DNA of 38,822 bases from Calothrix sp. MO_167.B42 (GTDB lineage Bacteria > Cyanobacteriota > Cyanobacteriia > Cyanobacteriales > Nostocaceae). A program made the translations under genes and the position numbers. The stretch is taken from assembly GCA_030065255.1 (NCBI GenBank), contig JASJCX010000009.1, positions 1 through 38,822 on the forward strand, given 5' to 3'. Shown piece after piece: positions 1 to 10,100 of the stretch (position 1 is the first letter of the stretch; every line of letters begins with the position of its first letter). The notes beneath the pieces were generated by a model. It ran no database searches. It was not told where the DNA came from and saw only the letters and a program-made list of their open reading frames with translations.

Positions 1-1065
1 ATTGGCTCGACGGAAGCTTATAGCGGTAAATCAGCTACCGTATTAGGCCTATCTCATCTGTTGCAAGAGAAACAAATCGATATTGGTTATGGTAAACCCC
101 TAGGAACTTGCCTAAATGCCACAGATGGAAGTGTGGATGAAGATGTTGAATTCATCACAAACAGTCTGGAGCTACCTCCCACAAGGATTGCACCAACTGT
201 ACTAGCTTTGGATGGAACAACCGTAGAAAAACGCTTAAAAAATGAAGACCAAACAGATTATCAACAAGCTTTAGCACAACAGTATTTAGACAAACCATTA
301 GGTGAGTTGGTATTGCTCGAAGGCCCTGGTAATTTATCAGAAGGTTGCTTGTTTGACATGTCTTTGTTGCAAGTTGCCCAAGTAATTGATGCTACAGTCG
401 TTCTGGTAACCCGCTATCAATCCTTAGCTTCGGTGGAGGCACTTTTAGCTTCCAAACAGCTTTTGGGGGAACGTTTGATAGGCGTAGTGATTAATGATGT
501 ACCAGAAAAACAATTGCCCCTAGTAGAAAATACCATGGGCCCTTTTTTGTCACAGCAGGGTATTCCTTTACTAGGGGTATTGCCACAAAGCGACTTGCTA
601 CGTAGCGTTAGCGTTCGCGAGCTAGTACACCAACTAAAAGCCGATATTCTTTGCTGTGGCGATCGCTTAGATTTAATGGTCGAAAGCTTGGCAATTGGGG
701 CCATGAACGTCAATTCAGCAGTCAAGTATTTTCGCAAACGTCGCAATATGGCGGTAGTTACAGGGGGCGATCGCGTGGAAATTCAGCAAGCTGCCTTGGA
801 AACTTCTACCCAATGTCTGATTCTCACAGGAAAACTGCCACCTCCACAATTTATCCTCAGTCGTGCACAAGAGTTGGAAATCCCAATTTTATCAGTAGAT
901 TTGGATACTCTTACTACTGTGGAAATTGTGGATCATACTTTTGGTCAAGTGCGAGTCCATGAACCAATCAAAGTTCACTTTATTCGCCATCTCATGGCTC
1001 AACACTTTGATGTCGATCGCTTGCTGGACATTCTAGGTTTGAACCCAGCAGCAGCTTTACCGTAA
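1..1065 (+). CDS. DRTGG-domain P-loop protein (phosphotransacetylase-like/BioD-like), 5' partial
   Basis: The reading frame is open from base 1, so the true start lies before the window. The first in-window residues form a P-loop (GSTEAYSGKSA) of the type found in dethiobiotin synthetase and cobyrinic acid a,c-diamide synthase. The first part of the protein therefore looks like a BioD-like NTPase. The middle and C-terminal part (GGDRVEIQQAALETSTQCLILTG and after) looks like a DRTGG domain, as found in the regulatory half of some phosphotransacetylases. This two-part architecture is common in cyanobacteria without an attached acetyltransferase, and its substrate is not known. It ends 26 bases before a CTCACCC palindrome. 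The architecture is well supported; the biochemical role is open. Confidence 0.8.
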   Translation: MGSTEAYSGKSATVLGLSHLLQEKQIDIGYGKPLGTCLNATDGSVDEDVEFITNSLELPPTRIAPTVLALDGTTVEKRLKNEDQTDYQQALAQQYLDKPLGELVLLEGPGNLSEGCLFDMSLLQVAQVIDATVVLVTRYQSLASVEALLASKQLLGERLIGVVINDVPEKQLPLVENTMGPFLSQQGIPLLGVLPQSDLLRSVSVRELVHQLKADILCCGDRLDLMVESLAIGAMNVNSAVKYFRKRRNMAVVTGGDRVEIQQAALETSTQCLILTGKLPPPQFILSRAQELEIPILSVDLDTLTTVEIVDHTFGQVRVHEPIKVHFIRHLMAQHFDVDRLLDILGLNPAAALP

Positions 1066-1090
1066 GGATTTAAGATGAAATAAAATACCA

Positions 1091-1174
1091 AACCTCACCC
1101 TATCCTGACGAACATCCCTCTCCTTAATAGGTCGAGGGAAAGATTTTTGCACCGCAAAAAGCGAGGGTGAGGTT
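1091..1174. repeat. Dispersed palindrome, AACCTCACCCT/AGGGTGAGGTT ends
   Basis: An 11-bp perfect inverted repeat (1091-1101 and 1164-1174) encloses a CCCTCTCCTTAATAGG-like core. Related elements lie at 6144-6206 and 23683-23743. It sits just after the stop of the DRTGG gene and could fold in the transcript, but there is no T-run to make it a convincing intrinsic terminator. Confidence 0.7.
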
Positions 1175-1218
1175 AAATTGTGAAGAAAGCATATTATTTA
1201 ATCTATCTAAGGGGCAAC

Positions 1219-1233
1219 AGATCCCCGACTTCT
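1219..1233. repeat. Left half of 15-3-15 hairpin repeat split by the IS
   Basis: AGATCCCCGACTTCT is the exact reverse complement of bases 2899-2913. Removing the IS and one copy of the target duplication restores a 33-nt hairpin with 15-bp stem and TAA loop, the same geometry as the intact copies at 22711-22743 and 26498-26530. Confidence 0.85.
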
Positions 1234-1236
1234 TAA

Positions 1237-2895
1237 ACTCGACTTTAGCCATTTACACGTTTACAAAATTTCAGCAGCATTAGGGTTTCACGCAATTGTC
1301 AGGGGGTAAAACCGGATTAGGGATTTTAGGAACTCCGGTTTTCATAAAAATTCTTGACCTAAAAGGGTTTGGGGATTTGACCCCTACATTACTCACACTC
1401 GGCAGTGCGATCGCTAGAAGGAGAAATGACTTTAGGTAATTAAAAACAGGACGCGAGCAGTTGAATCAACTGCTCGCGTTGTGCATCAAGGAATAAAACC
1501 GGAGTGGGGTTTAGGGCAGGTCGGGGAAACAGTCGAGAACGCCAAAGGGAGGTGCGAACCCTTGAGAGCAAATCGGCAAAAGTAAGCTCTGCCTTTGTAT
1601 ACCAGGCGGTAGTACGGGGAGAAAGAGGTTGGAGAGCATGGAGGCGATAGGCAATCAAGCAGATTAAGGAAAACAATGCCAGTAGCACAGGTGTAGTGCG
1701 AGTGGTAGCAGCTTTAGACCACTGACGTTGGGATTGAATACCCAAATGAGCACGAGCTTCTTCAAAAGTGACTTCCAAGCTCCAACGAGAAACATAGAGT
1801 TCGACAATTTCAGTGGCAGTAAGGATGAGGCTAGTAGAGAACAAAGGGGTGGGTGGATACTGCCCGGTAGGATCAATCACTAATACCCAGCGCAAAGGCA
1901 AAGGGGGATAACCATCAACATCCCAAACAGCCGTACCAGTAACCAACTGCCGCAGAGCATGAGTACCACCATACCAGTTGAGAATGTGAAACTTTCCAGA
2001 CTCGAAGCAGAGGTTATCCAGGTGTTGCTGCATTGATGGCAAGCGTACTCCTTTAGTGCGGCGACGACCTGGATAGGACTTGGGCATTGTTGGCGCGAAG
2101 TCGTACAGATTGGCTTTCCACGGCAAGCGCGACACCAAAGTAACCCCTTGATGACGGCAAGCCCAACCAAATTAGCCTCCGTCCCCAACACATACCCAAT
2201 GACGTTTTAACCACCGATTTACAATCCGCATCATAGTGATTGCCCAGTCTAGGCTGCTTTTGTAGATTCTATTCCCCCTTGGTGTGCTAATCGAAGGTAC
2301 CATCACACTCAAAAATGGTAGTCCCCAAACTCGACTGCTCCACGGCAAAGAAACTAACACTTGCATCACTTGCCAACGCACTCCACTACTTTTTACTGTG
2401 TGTTTCTGACTTGATTTTACTGAATCACGATAGATACCTAATCCCCAGATTCGCTTACCCCACCGACGCTCCAGGGTTTCATCAATTCCAATAATCACCG
2501 TATCCTTGCCCAGCAAAAATCCTACTATCATCCCCAATAGAATCTGTGCTGCGGCTAAACCACTCCATCCCACACGGCTCAACATCCGGTAATACTTGCA
2601 GTAGTTTTTTTCTTGTCCTAATCCCATCACTTGCAGCACTCGACTTACCGTGCGCTTGCCTTGACACAGTATTGCTCCTACCAACATTACTTGTGCCTTG
2701 TGCCAAGTTCGTTGTTGCACAAATAATACTCGAAACTCACATAACACTTGTGTTATTTCATTTGCTAGACTCAACATCAGTTTCATTTAAAACTACAATG
2801 GAGCCAAGCTTACCCTTTTGGTTTGACTTGACTCCATTTTTTTTACATTTTGTTTTGTTACTCTTACCTGTGTGCCCAAATGGCTAAAGTCGAGT
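1237..2895 (-). mobile_element. Insertion sequence, IS701/IS4-like, 1.66 kb
   Basis: The ends are an 18-bp perfect inverted repeat (ACTCGACTTTAGCCATTT at 1237-1254, complement at 2878-2895). The bases flanking both ends read TAA (1234-1236 and 2896-2898). They can equally be read as a TTAA duplication if the right end is taken one base shorter, which fits the YTAR target I recall for the IS701 family. The only gene is a DDE transposase on the minus strand, broken by a stop codon. About 200 bases between the transposase stop and the left end are noncoding and hold a small hairpin (1308-1316 with 1334-1342). The element sits exactly in the loop of a hairpin repeat. Confidence 0.85.
1440..2786 (-). 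pseudogene. IS701/IS4-like DDE transposase with one in-frame stop
   Basis: Two open segments, 2786-2172 and 2138-1440, lie in the same frame and are separated only by a TAA at 2174-2172. Read through, they give a protein of about 448 residues, normal for this family. The first segment carries a candidate catalytic Asp in IGIDETLERRWGKRI and the second in VGDGG. The downstream segment carries a candidate catalytic Glu in SRWSLEVTFEEA. The stop falls directly after VGDGG, where relatives have Tyr (GDGGY), and TAA is one base from TAT or TAC. All three DDE candidates are therefore present and only one codon is broken. A recent nonsense mutation is likelier than programmed readthrough, but the sequence alone does not decide. 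Confidence 0.8.
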
Positions 2896-2898
2896 TAA

Positions 2899-2913
2899 AG
2901 AAGTCGGGGATCT
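2899..2913. repeat. Right half of 15-3-15 hairpin repeat split by the IS
   Basis: AGAAGTCGGGGATCT pairs perfectly with 1219-1233. It marks the far side of the target hairpin and fixes the right border of the IS to within one base. Confidence 0.85.
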
Positions 2914-3072
2914 AACGGTTATGGGTGCCGTACCCCTACCCACCTGTGCCATTATTTTTTCAAAATGGTATAAGTTTTAAAAACAATTAATTTTTATTTG
3001 CACATAAATATCTTTTTAGCTGCCCTCAATCTGCTAAAATAGCTTGGTTGTTTCATGTGATTTCAACCATCT

Positions 3073-3579
3073 TTGAGCCAGTCACTAGACCTAATTAGCA
3101 ACATCGACACATTAGCCCAAGAACTGGCAACAATCCAGCAAACAGGTTCTAAACGAATCGCCATGCTGGGTTCCCGTCATGTTCCCATCACCCACCAGAA
3201 TCTCATTGAGATGATGACCTATGCCTTGGTGCTATTGGGGAATCAGATCATCACTTCAGGTGCTACTGGTACTAATGCAGCTGCGATCAAAGGAGCAATG
3301 CGTGGCGATCCGAATATGCTGACGGTGATTTTACCCCAAAGCTTGGAACGTCAACCCAATGAATCCCGACAGCAGCTTGAGCAAGTAATGCATTTAGTAG
3401 AAAATCCTAGTAACGATCATATGTCCCTGGCAGAAGCTAGTTATTTGTGTAACAAGGAAATTGTTTCCCGTTGTCAGCAATTAATTTGCTTTGCCTTTCA
3501 CGACAGTCGTACTCTGCTGCAAACTTGTAGTGATGCAGAAGAGCAAAGAAAATTAGTTACTTTGTTCTATTTTGACTAA
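3073..3579 (+). CDS. DprA/LOG-like Rossmann nucleotide-binding protein
   Basis: A 168-residue protein with a single Rossmann-type domain. The stretch RIAMLGSRHVPITHQ (about residues 28-42) followed by IITSGATGTNAAAIKGAM (about 59-76) resembles the nucleotide-binding core of DprA (DNA-processing/recombination mediator A) and LOG-like proteins. The DprA winged helix is absent and the protein is about half DprA length, so a DNA-uptake role should not be assumed. Cyanobacterial homologues are often labelled DNA recombination-mediator protein A. The start is TTG: the frame is closed by TGA at 3058-3060 and no ATG lies between. It stands alone, 160 bases after the hairpin that carries the IS. Confidence 0.7.
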   Translation: MSQSLDLISNIDTLAQELATIQQTGSKRIAMLGSRHVPITHQNLIEMMTYALVLLGNQIITSGATGTNAAAIKGAMRGDPNMLTVILPQSLERQPNESRQQLEQVMHLVENPSNDHMSLAEASYLCNKEIVSRCQQLICFAFHDSRTLLQTCSDAEEQRKLVTLFYFD

Positions 3580-3701
3580 TGCATCAGCCAATTGAATAAT
3601 TTCAATTTTGGCTGTTCTTAAATGCTTTGGCCACTAAAAAGCTAGCAAGTAGCTGGCTAATAGTTGTGAAAGTTTGACTCCTCACTCTCTATGATTATTT
3701 C

Positions 3702-4112
3702 ATGTCCTTGACCGTACCCGCAATCTTAATTTACTGTATTGCTGCTGCTGCCGTACTAATTTATCTGCCCTTCTTGGTAGTAGGATATGCCCGTGCCCTT
3801 GTAGGATATGATAAGTCTGCTCCTCGGGCAATGTTTGACAAGCTACCTGGTTATGCCCAAAGAGCGACTTGGGCGCATCAAAACTCCTTTGAAGTGTTTA
3901 TGATTTTTGCCGCAGCAGCCCTGGCAGCATACGTTACAGGGGTAGATACTTTCTTAGGAATGTTGGCAGCATTAGCTTTTGTGATTGCCCGTCTTTTTTA
4001 CTCTATTTTTTATATTTTGAATATACCAATCCTACGTTCTCTCATGTTTGGGATTGGTTCTTTAAGTACTACAACCCTATTTGTGTTGAGTATAATAAAA
4101 GTCACTCACTAA
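3702..4112 (+). CDS. MAPEG family membrane protein
   Basis: A 136-residue integral membrane protein with about four hydrophobic helices (residues roughly 5-27, 63-83, 85-108 and 113-133). The loop with ARAMFDKLPGYAQRATWAHQN followed by FEVFMIFAAA is the signature region of MAPEG proteins (membrane-associated proteins in eicosanoid and glutathione metabolism), where Arg and Asn/Glu residues bind glutathione. Bacterial members are mostly uncharacterised; some are microsomal glutathione transferase-like enzymes. The length is normal for the family. ATG start at 3702; no obvious operon partner. Confidence 0.85.
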   Translation: MSLTVPAILIYCIAAAAVLIYLPFLVVGYARALVGYDKSAPRAMFDKLPGYAQRATWAHQNSFEVFMIFAAAALAAYVTGVDTFLGMLAALAFVIARLFYSIFYILNIPILRSLMFGIGSLSTTTLFVLSIIKVTH

Positions 4113-4190
4113 TGCGATCGCAGTGATTTACTATCACTATAAAGTTAGTGATTATACTCTAAGCACCCAATCTTGTATCCAGAATTTACT

Positions 4191-4682
4191 ATGGCTTCTA
4201 CCTATTCATTTGACGTTGTAAGTGACTTTGATAGACAGGAATTAGTAAATGCTGTCGATCAAACTGTCCGAGATATCAAAAGCCGCTACGATCTTAAAGA
4301 CACTAAAACCACAGTGGAATTAGGCGAACAAACTATTACCATCAATACCGATAGTGAGTTTACCCTAGATGCAGTACAAAAATTACTGCGAGAGAAAGCC
4401 GCTAAACGCCAGCTATCCCAGAAAATCTTTGAACTAGGAAAAATAGAATCTGCTAGTGGTAGTCGAGTTCGCCAAGAAATTACTCTCAAGAAGGGTATTA
4501 GCCAAGAAATTGCTAAACAAATTTCTAAGTTAATCCGCGATGAGTTTAAAAAGATACAAGCTTCAATTCAGGGTGATGTTGTCCGCATCAGTGCTAAAAA
4601 CAAAGATGATTTGCAAATGGTAATCCAGCGTTTGAAGCAAGAAGAATTACCCATTGACTTGCAGTTTACTAATTATCGTTGA
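4191..4682 (+). CDS. YajQ family nucleotide-binding protein (DUF520)
   Basis: A 163-residue soluble protein that begins [14 protein letters not shown] and contains [19 protein letters not shown], then [18 protein letters not shown] and ends in [10 protein letters not shown]. These are the classic conserved blocks of the YajQ family, with two ferredoxin-like domains. Some members bind cyclic di-GMP and act with transcription factors, but binding cannot be read from this sequence. The ATG at 4191 was chosen over the TTG at 4173 because family proteins begin at MASxYSFD. A hairpin copy (4712-4744) follows the stop by 30 bases and may end the transcript. Confidence 0.92.
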   Translation: MASTYSFDVVSDFDRQELVNAVDQTVRDIKSRYDLKDTKTTVELGEQTITINTDSEFTLDAVQKLLREKAAKRQLSQKIFELGKIESASGSRVRQEITLKKGISQEIAKQISKLIRDEFKKIQASIQGDVVRISAKNKDDLQMVIQRLKQEELPIDLQFTNYR

Positions 4683-4711
4683 TTCCTGACTGGAAAATAG
4701 GGCTAAAAACA

Positions 4712-4744
4712 AGAACCCCGGCTCTTAACTAAAGTCGGGGTTTG
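4712..4744. repeat. Degenerate 15-3-15 hairpin repeat, possible terminator
   Basis: The inner stem AACCCCGGCT (4714-4723) pairs with AGTCGGGGTT (4733-4742) with one G-T pair. It is the same family as 22711-22743. It lies 30 bases after the YajQ-family stop. No T-run follows, so termination is only possible, not shown. Confidence 0.6.
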
Positions 4745-4887
4745 CTGTGTAGACAATGATAATCATGATGCAATAAAACTTCCCATGTCATGCTCTAATA
4801 TTATGACTTCAAAGCCATATGGATTCAAGTCCATTTTAAATCGTAAAGTTACATATCTAGCACCATTACATCGAGTATCTTTACGGT

Positions 4888-5970
4888 TTACTCTAATACA
4901 GAATAATCCCCATCTTTACTAGGTGCAGTTGTTGGATGAAACTCACCCTCTCGCCAACTATCAGCCATATCCTTAATAAAACTAGCCATGGGTATGGCCA
5001 ACAACAAACCTAAAACACCTGCTAATTTGATTCCCAGTAATAAAGAAATTACAACCCACACAGGATTTAAACCAGTTAAACTACCCAATAAACGAGGAGC
5101 GATAAAATTCGCATTTACTTGATCTATTGCGATAGAAACGGTTAAAACTTCCACTCCCAACCAAAAGTTTTTTAATCCAATCAACAAGCTGACAATAGTA
5201 ATACCAATTCCTGTACCAAAGGGGAACAAAGCACAAAAACCGATGGCCAATCCAAAAAGCAAAGCTAGTGGTACTTTCAATCCCACAAAAATCAAGATCA
5301 ACACCACAGATAAAACTGCACCTACTGTTGCTTGACCGATAAAATAATTCTGGAAGTCCTCTCGTAAGGATTGTCTAATTTTGATAGCTATATGCTGTGG
5401 TAACCATTGAAATAATCCATCCCATAAACTTTGTCCATTTAATACCATATATATGGTTAATACTACTGTCAGTAATACATTCACAAATGTACCAATTGTA
5501 TCTACTGCTAGGCTGACAATTTTACCTGTAAAACTTTGCAGTTGATTGGATAACTTGTCTAAAATTTGGGTGGGTAGACTACTTAAATTAGCAGGGAGGG
5601 GCTGGGTTGTCGCCCAATTTTGTAAGGCTTGTAGTTGTTGGGTACCAGAATCAATCCAAACTGGCAAAATATCAACTAATTCGTCTATTTGTTTTAAAAT
5701 TAGAGGAACTAAGGTAAAAGCTAAAGCAACTACCAGTACTACTGCTAAGAGTAAAGCTCCACCAATGGCTAAGTAGCGATTTGCTCCCTGTTTCTGAAAG
5801 AATTTAATCGGATAATCTAAGACGAAAGCTAAAATAATTGCAGCCACAACAATACTTACTAATGGTTGAAAATAATCCACAACCTGAAGCAATACCCAAC
5901 CATTAAGAATTGTCAGGGGAAATGCTAAAGCTATAGTTAACCATTGGGGTAATTTATTGGTTGATGGCAT
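4888..5970 (-). CDS. AI-2E family transporter (PerM-like permease)
   Basis: A 360-residue polytopic membrane protein with about seven to eight hydrophobic helices. It shows the family layout: paired N-terminal helices (LPQWLTIALAFPLTILNG, VVAAIILAFVLDYPIKFF), a soluble stretch rich in Gln and Leu (about residues 100-145), then a C-terminal helical bundle containing FGTGIGITIVSLLIGL and IDQVNANFIAPRLLG. The latter block is the most conserved element of the AI-2E/PerM/YdiK family. Substrates in this family are varied and mostly unknown; quorum-signal export should not be assumed. The C-terminal tail (REGEFHPTTAPSKDGD) is cytosolic and unconserved. Transcribed alone, away from sfsA. Confidence 0.88.
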   Translation of the reverse strand: MPSTNKLPQWLTIALAFPLTILNGWVLLQVVDYFQPLVSIVVAAIILAFVLDYPIKFFQKQGANRYLAIGGALLLAVVLVVALAFTLVPLILKQIDELVDILPVWIDSGTQQLQALQNWATTQPLPANLSSLPTQILDKLSNQLQSFTGKIVSLAVDTIGTFVNVLLTVVLTIYMVLNGQSLWDGLFQWLPQHIAIKIRQSLREDFQNYFIGQATVGAVLSVVLILIFVGLKVPLALLFGLAIGFCALFPFGTGIGITIVSLLIGLKNFWLGVEVLTVSIAIDQVNANFIAPRLLGSLTGLNPVWVVISLLLGIKLAGVLGLLLAIPMASFIKDMADSWREGEFHPTTAPSKDGDYSVLE

Positions 5971-6143
5971 GGCTTGGCAAGTCTGTTATGGTTTTTTGGT
6001 AATTTAGATATTAGACTTGTGCAACAGCATATCCCTATTTGCACAGGATTGATGAGGAAAAATTAAAGCAATTTAAAAAATAAAGGTAACGTACAAGTAA
6101 ACTATATAGGGTAAGTGGGTAGGCATAATTAAATGTAAAGCTG

Positions 6144-6206
6144 AACCTCACCCCCAGCCCCTCTCCTTACTAAGGAGAGGGGTGTCCACCACCGACGGGG
6201 TGAGGT
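6144..6206. repeat. Dispersed CTCACCCC palindrome
   Basis: The outer arms AACCTCACCCC/GGGGTGAGGT enclose a perfect hairpin at 6158-6182 (CCCCTCTCCTTA, one-base loop, TAAGGAGAGGGG). Same family as 1091-1174 and 23683-23743. Together with the heptamer array it fills the 352-base gap between the permease and sfsA; I see no gene there. Confidence 0.75.
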
Positions 6207-6282
6207 GACGACAATATGGTAAGTCTCACAAGCGGATTTGATATAACCTCAGGCGGAGTGAGGTTTTATATTTAATTTGACA

Positions 6283-6320
6283 ATCCAAAATCCAAAATCT
6301 AAAATCTAAAATCCAAAATC
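6283..6320 (+). repeat. TCYAAAA heptamer array directly before sfsA
   Basis: Five to six tandem copies of TCCAAAA/TCTAAAA end two bases before the GTG start of sfsA. There is no Shine-Dalgarno sequence between array and start, so the array occupies the ribosome-loading region. It is one of five such arrays placed in this way in the window. Confidence 0.85.
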
Positions 6321-6322
6321 AA

Positions 6323-7078
6323 GTGACTGATTGGTTTTATTCTTACCCTAGCCTTTATCCCGGTATTCTGCTCAAACGCTACAAGCGTTTCCTGGCTGAT
6401 GTGGAAATGGTTTCTGGGGAAGTAGTTACAGCACATTGTCCCAATACTGGACCAATGACAGGGGTTTGTACTCCTGGTAGTCCAGTACAACTTTCTTTGA
6501 GTAATAATCCTCAACGTAAATTACCCTACACTTTAGAATTAATTCAGGTTAATGATAATCAAGAGCCGACTTGGGTAGGGGTGAACACAGCTTTACCAAA
6601 TAAGGTAGTAAAATCCGCACTAGAGCAGTATTTGTTTCCAAAATTGGGAAACTATGGCCAAATTAAAAGTGAGGTAGTTTACGGAGAAGATAGAAAAAGT
6701 AGGGTGGATTTTTGCTTGTATCCCCCTGAAGATGAAATCCCTCATTCTGCATTAGAAAATCGAAAAATTTATTTGGAGGTAAAAAATACAACCTATTGCC
6801 ATGGGAAATTAGCCCTATTCCCCGATACGGAAACTACGAGGGGACAGAAGCATTTAAGGGAATTAATGGCGTTGCTACCTACTAGTAGGGCAGTGATGTT
6901 TTACTTTATTAACCGTGGTGATTGTACGGAATTTGCCCCGGGAGATAGTACCGATCCCTTATATGGTAAATTATTAAGGGAAGCGATCGCCCTTGGTTTA
7001 GAAGTATTACCCTGTCGCTTTCACGTTTCTCCCATGGGAATTAGTTACTTGGGATTAGCACCACTGAGATTAAAATAG
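6323..7078 (+). CDS. sfsA: DNA/RNA nuclease SfsA (sugar fermentation stimulation protein homologue)
   Basis: A 251-residue protein matching the family from end to end. It has the N-terminal OB-like part with LLKRYKRFLADVEM and AHCPNTGPMTG, then a PD-(D/E)XK-type core with SRVDFCLY and IYLEVKNTTYCHGKLALFPD, and a C-terminal VMFYFINRGDC. The Asp, Glu and Lys of these blocks are the likely metal-binding nuclease residues. SfsA was named for maltose metabolism in E. coli and is described as a nuclease; its cyanobacterial job is unknown. The start is GTG at 6323, just after a heptamer array, with no recognisable Shine-Dalgarno. Full length, no sign of damage. Confidence 0.93.
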   Translation: MTDWFYSYPSLYPGILLKRYKRFLADVEMVSGEVVTAHCPNTGPMTGVCTPGSPVQLSLSNNPQRKLPYTLELIQVNDNQEPTWVGVNTALPNKVVKSALEQYLFPKLGNYGQIKSEVVYGEDRKSRVDFCLYPPEDEIPHSALENRKIYLEVKNTTYCHGKLALFPDTETTRGQKHLRELMALLPTSRAVMFYFINRGDCTEFAPGDSTDPLYGKLLREAIALGLEVLPCRFHVSPMGISYLGLAPLRLK

Positions 7079-7108
7079 TAAATTATATAACATTAACTAA
7101 CAAAATGC

Positions 7109-10100
7109 CTATGCCTTTTCTGAGACAACAGGCAGAGCGATCGCAAACTCTGTACCCTTACCTATAACCGAATTACAGCTCAATTGACCGCCATGTTTTT
7201 CTTCAATAATTTGTTTGGCGATCGCTAGACCTAAACCCGTACCTTTACCTACGGCTTTGGTAGTAAATAAATGGTCAAATATTTTGTTTTTAACTTCCTC
7301 ACCCATCCCTTTGCCATTATCAGCAATTAATATTTTCACATTGCTATTTTCTACCAAAGTTGTAATCTTAATTCTATTGGGATTGGCTTGAATTTCCTCA
7401 AAACTACGCCCTCTATTTGAATCATCTAAAGCATCAATGGCATTTGCCAAGATATTCATAAATACCTGATTTAATTGTCCGGGAAAACACTCAATTTTTG
7501 GTAAATCTCCGTAATTTGTCACTACTTCTATGGCGGGACGGGACTCGTTTGCCTTCAGACGATGCTTGAGAATTAAAATAGTACTATCGAGTCCTTCATG
7601 AATGTTGAATTGTACTTTGTAATCCTTGTCGGCACGGGAGAAAGTTCTTAAACTGGTACTGATATTTTTTAGTCTGTCACAGGCGATGACCATTGAGTCA
7701 ATCATCTTGGGTAAATCTTCTAGGGTATAATCCAGATCGATTGATTCAGCATGGTCGATAATTTCTTCATCTGCTTCGGGAAAAGTTTCTTGATATAGTT
7801 GCAGGTGTTCAGTAATATCAGCAAGACTGGGTTTAGTTTGTTTGAGGGTAGCAGAAATAAACCCTAAGGGATTATTCATTTCATGGGCAACTCCAGCAAC
7901 TAAATTACCTAATGCAGACATTTTTTCATTTTGGACAATTTGTAATTGAGCCTGTTGTAAATCTTGTAGTGCTTGTTGGGATTTTTGGTAAAGTTGGGCA
8001 TTTTCTAAAGATATTGTCACTTGAGAGGAAAGTACATTAATTACTTGTAGGCGTTCTGGAGTAAATACCCGACAAGTTATTTGATTCTCCAGATATAAAA
8101 TAGCTAATAGTTTTCCCTGGTTAATAATTGGTATGCATAATACACTTTTGGGTTTATATTTAAGCATATATTCGCTAATTAACCCAGAAATATCTGTTCG
8201 ACAATTATTGATGACAACAGTTTCCCAGGTATTTTTGACATAATTAATTATCTGTTTTGGTATATGTGTACAAGTATCAATTGGTTCTGACATCAAGTGA
8301 CTTTGGACTTCATCTACTTGTTTGTCCCCTTGATTGAGCAAGTTAATTACTCTTACTTGCCAAGTATTATCTTCCTGGGGAAGAATTAAGGCGGATTTTT
8401 CTGCTCCAGAATTTTCTAAGATAATTTTGGTTAAATTAGTAATTAATTCATCTAATTTAATACTTTTGGAAATAGCTTGCACAGCTTTGAAGGCAGAAGT
8501 TAAATCCAGAAGATTGGAAATACTACTACTACTGGTACCAGAAACAGAATTATGTATCGATTGGGAAATGGAACTATGGGTAATAGTCGCAATATGTTCT
8601 AAAGTATTGAGGTTGGATTGTTGTTCTTGCAGAATGGGTTTGAGTAGTTGGGGATAGCGTTCTTCTAAGTCGTTGGTTTTGGCTTTTGCTCCCCATTTAG
8701 CATAACAGTAGTATGCTTCTTGCATATAACCTGCGGCGACTTTTTCTTTGTTCCAATTCAGGTAAAATTTGGCAGCAAGTTCGTTAGCCAGGGCTGCTTC
8801 ATAGCCATAATTATGAGCTTTGGCTGCGGCTATGGCTTGTTCATATAAATCTATGGCTTCTGTTTTTTGTCCATTGAGTCGCGCTTTTTCTGCTTGTATG
8901 ATTAGACATTTATGCAGAACATTTTCTGGACAAGCAGTTTGCCAATTATTTAACTTTTCTTCTAGGGGAATGAGTGCTGCTAAATGTAGTTGACGTTCTG
9001 TTTCTTCTTGGGCAATTTCAGCTAAAGATAAATGCATTAGTGCCACATAAAATACACTGGAGGGAACTTTAGTATGGGTAGCAACGGTATTTTCAATTAT
9101 GCTTAATTGGGGAATTAAGTTTGGGTATGCGGCTTGATTTTCAAATAAATAGGCGTGACGAATTTTGACCGAATATAACCAAACTAGATGATAAGGAGTA
9201 TTAGCGTATTTTTGTAAATACTCAGATTCACTAAAACTATCGTCATCAAAAGTAAAGAAGTTTTTGGTTAAACCCAGGAGATGGCGAATTGGTTGAATCA
9301 CTCCAGCGATTAAAGCATCTAGGTTTTCTAGACTTTTAATCTGACGGAGAAAATCACCATGGTTTTGAGCGATGGTATATAGTTCATTTAAATTTTTACC
9401 ATAGGTGAGGCGATCTGAACCACTGAGCATCATCATAAAGCCAACTGTGAGCCAATTACCTGCTTCCATGCCATATCTATAGGCATTTTCGTAGTAAATA
9501 TCTGCTTGTGCTATGGGACGACTCCAGCTATGTACGTCCGCAGCAAATAGAAAATTTGTCATTCCCCGGACATCAGCATTATCAAACTGCTCGCAAAGCT
9601 GTACAGCCATGTCTCCAAATTGATAAGCCATAGTAAATTTCTTTAGCATGATATTAGCAATTAAGCCATAGCCAGCATAACCAAAGGGAGACATATCGCT
9701 GTTACCATACTCCAAAGATAAAGTGGTCACTTTGCCAATAGCTAGCAGTGCTAAAATTGGTTGACCATCCAGCCAGGCAGCATAGAAGAGAATTTGTAAA
9801 ATTCGCAACATTTCTGCAATGCTGTCATCTGCCATTTTGGGTAAATCAAGAATAGATTCAACAGTCTGCTGCTCTAAAAACTTGTTGACTTTAGCAATTT
9901 CTTCATCTAAGCCAGTTTGGATTAATTCTTGCTCCCTTGGCATTTCCCAGCCCAGCAATTGTAAACTTTGGCCTATAATAGCCATCGCTTCAGCATTTCT
10001 TCCTTGCAGCTGATATTGAGTCACCTGCACCCGATAAATCACGGCTTTATCCAAGGGTGTTTGAGCATTAGTAAGTGCTGCCTGATATAGAGCTTGTGCT

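Noticed and set aside
2546-2887. 113-residue plus-strand ORF over the transposase
   Set aside because: Antisense shadow of a clear DDE transposase gene, with no recognisable domain.
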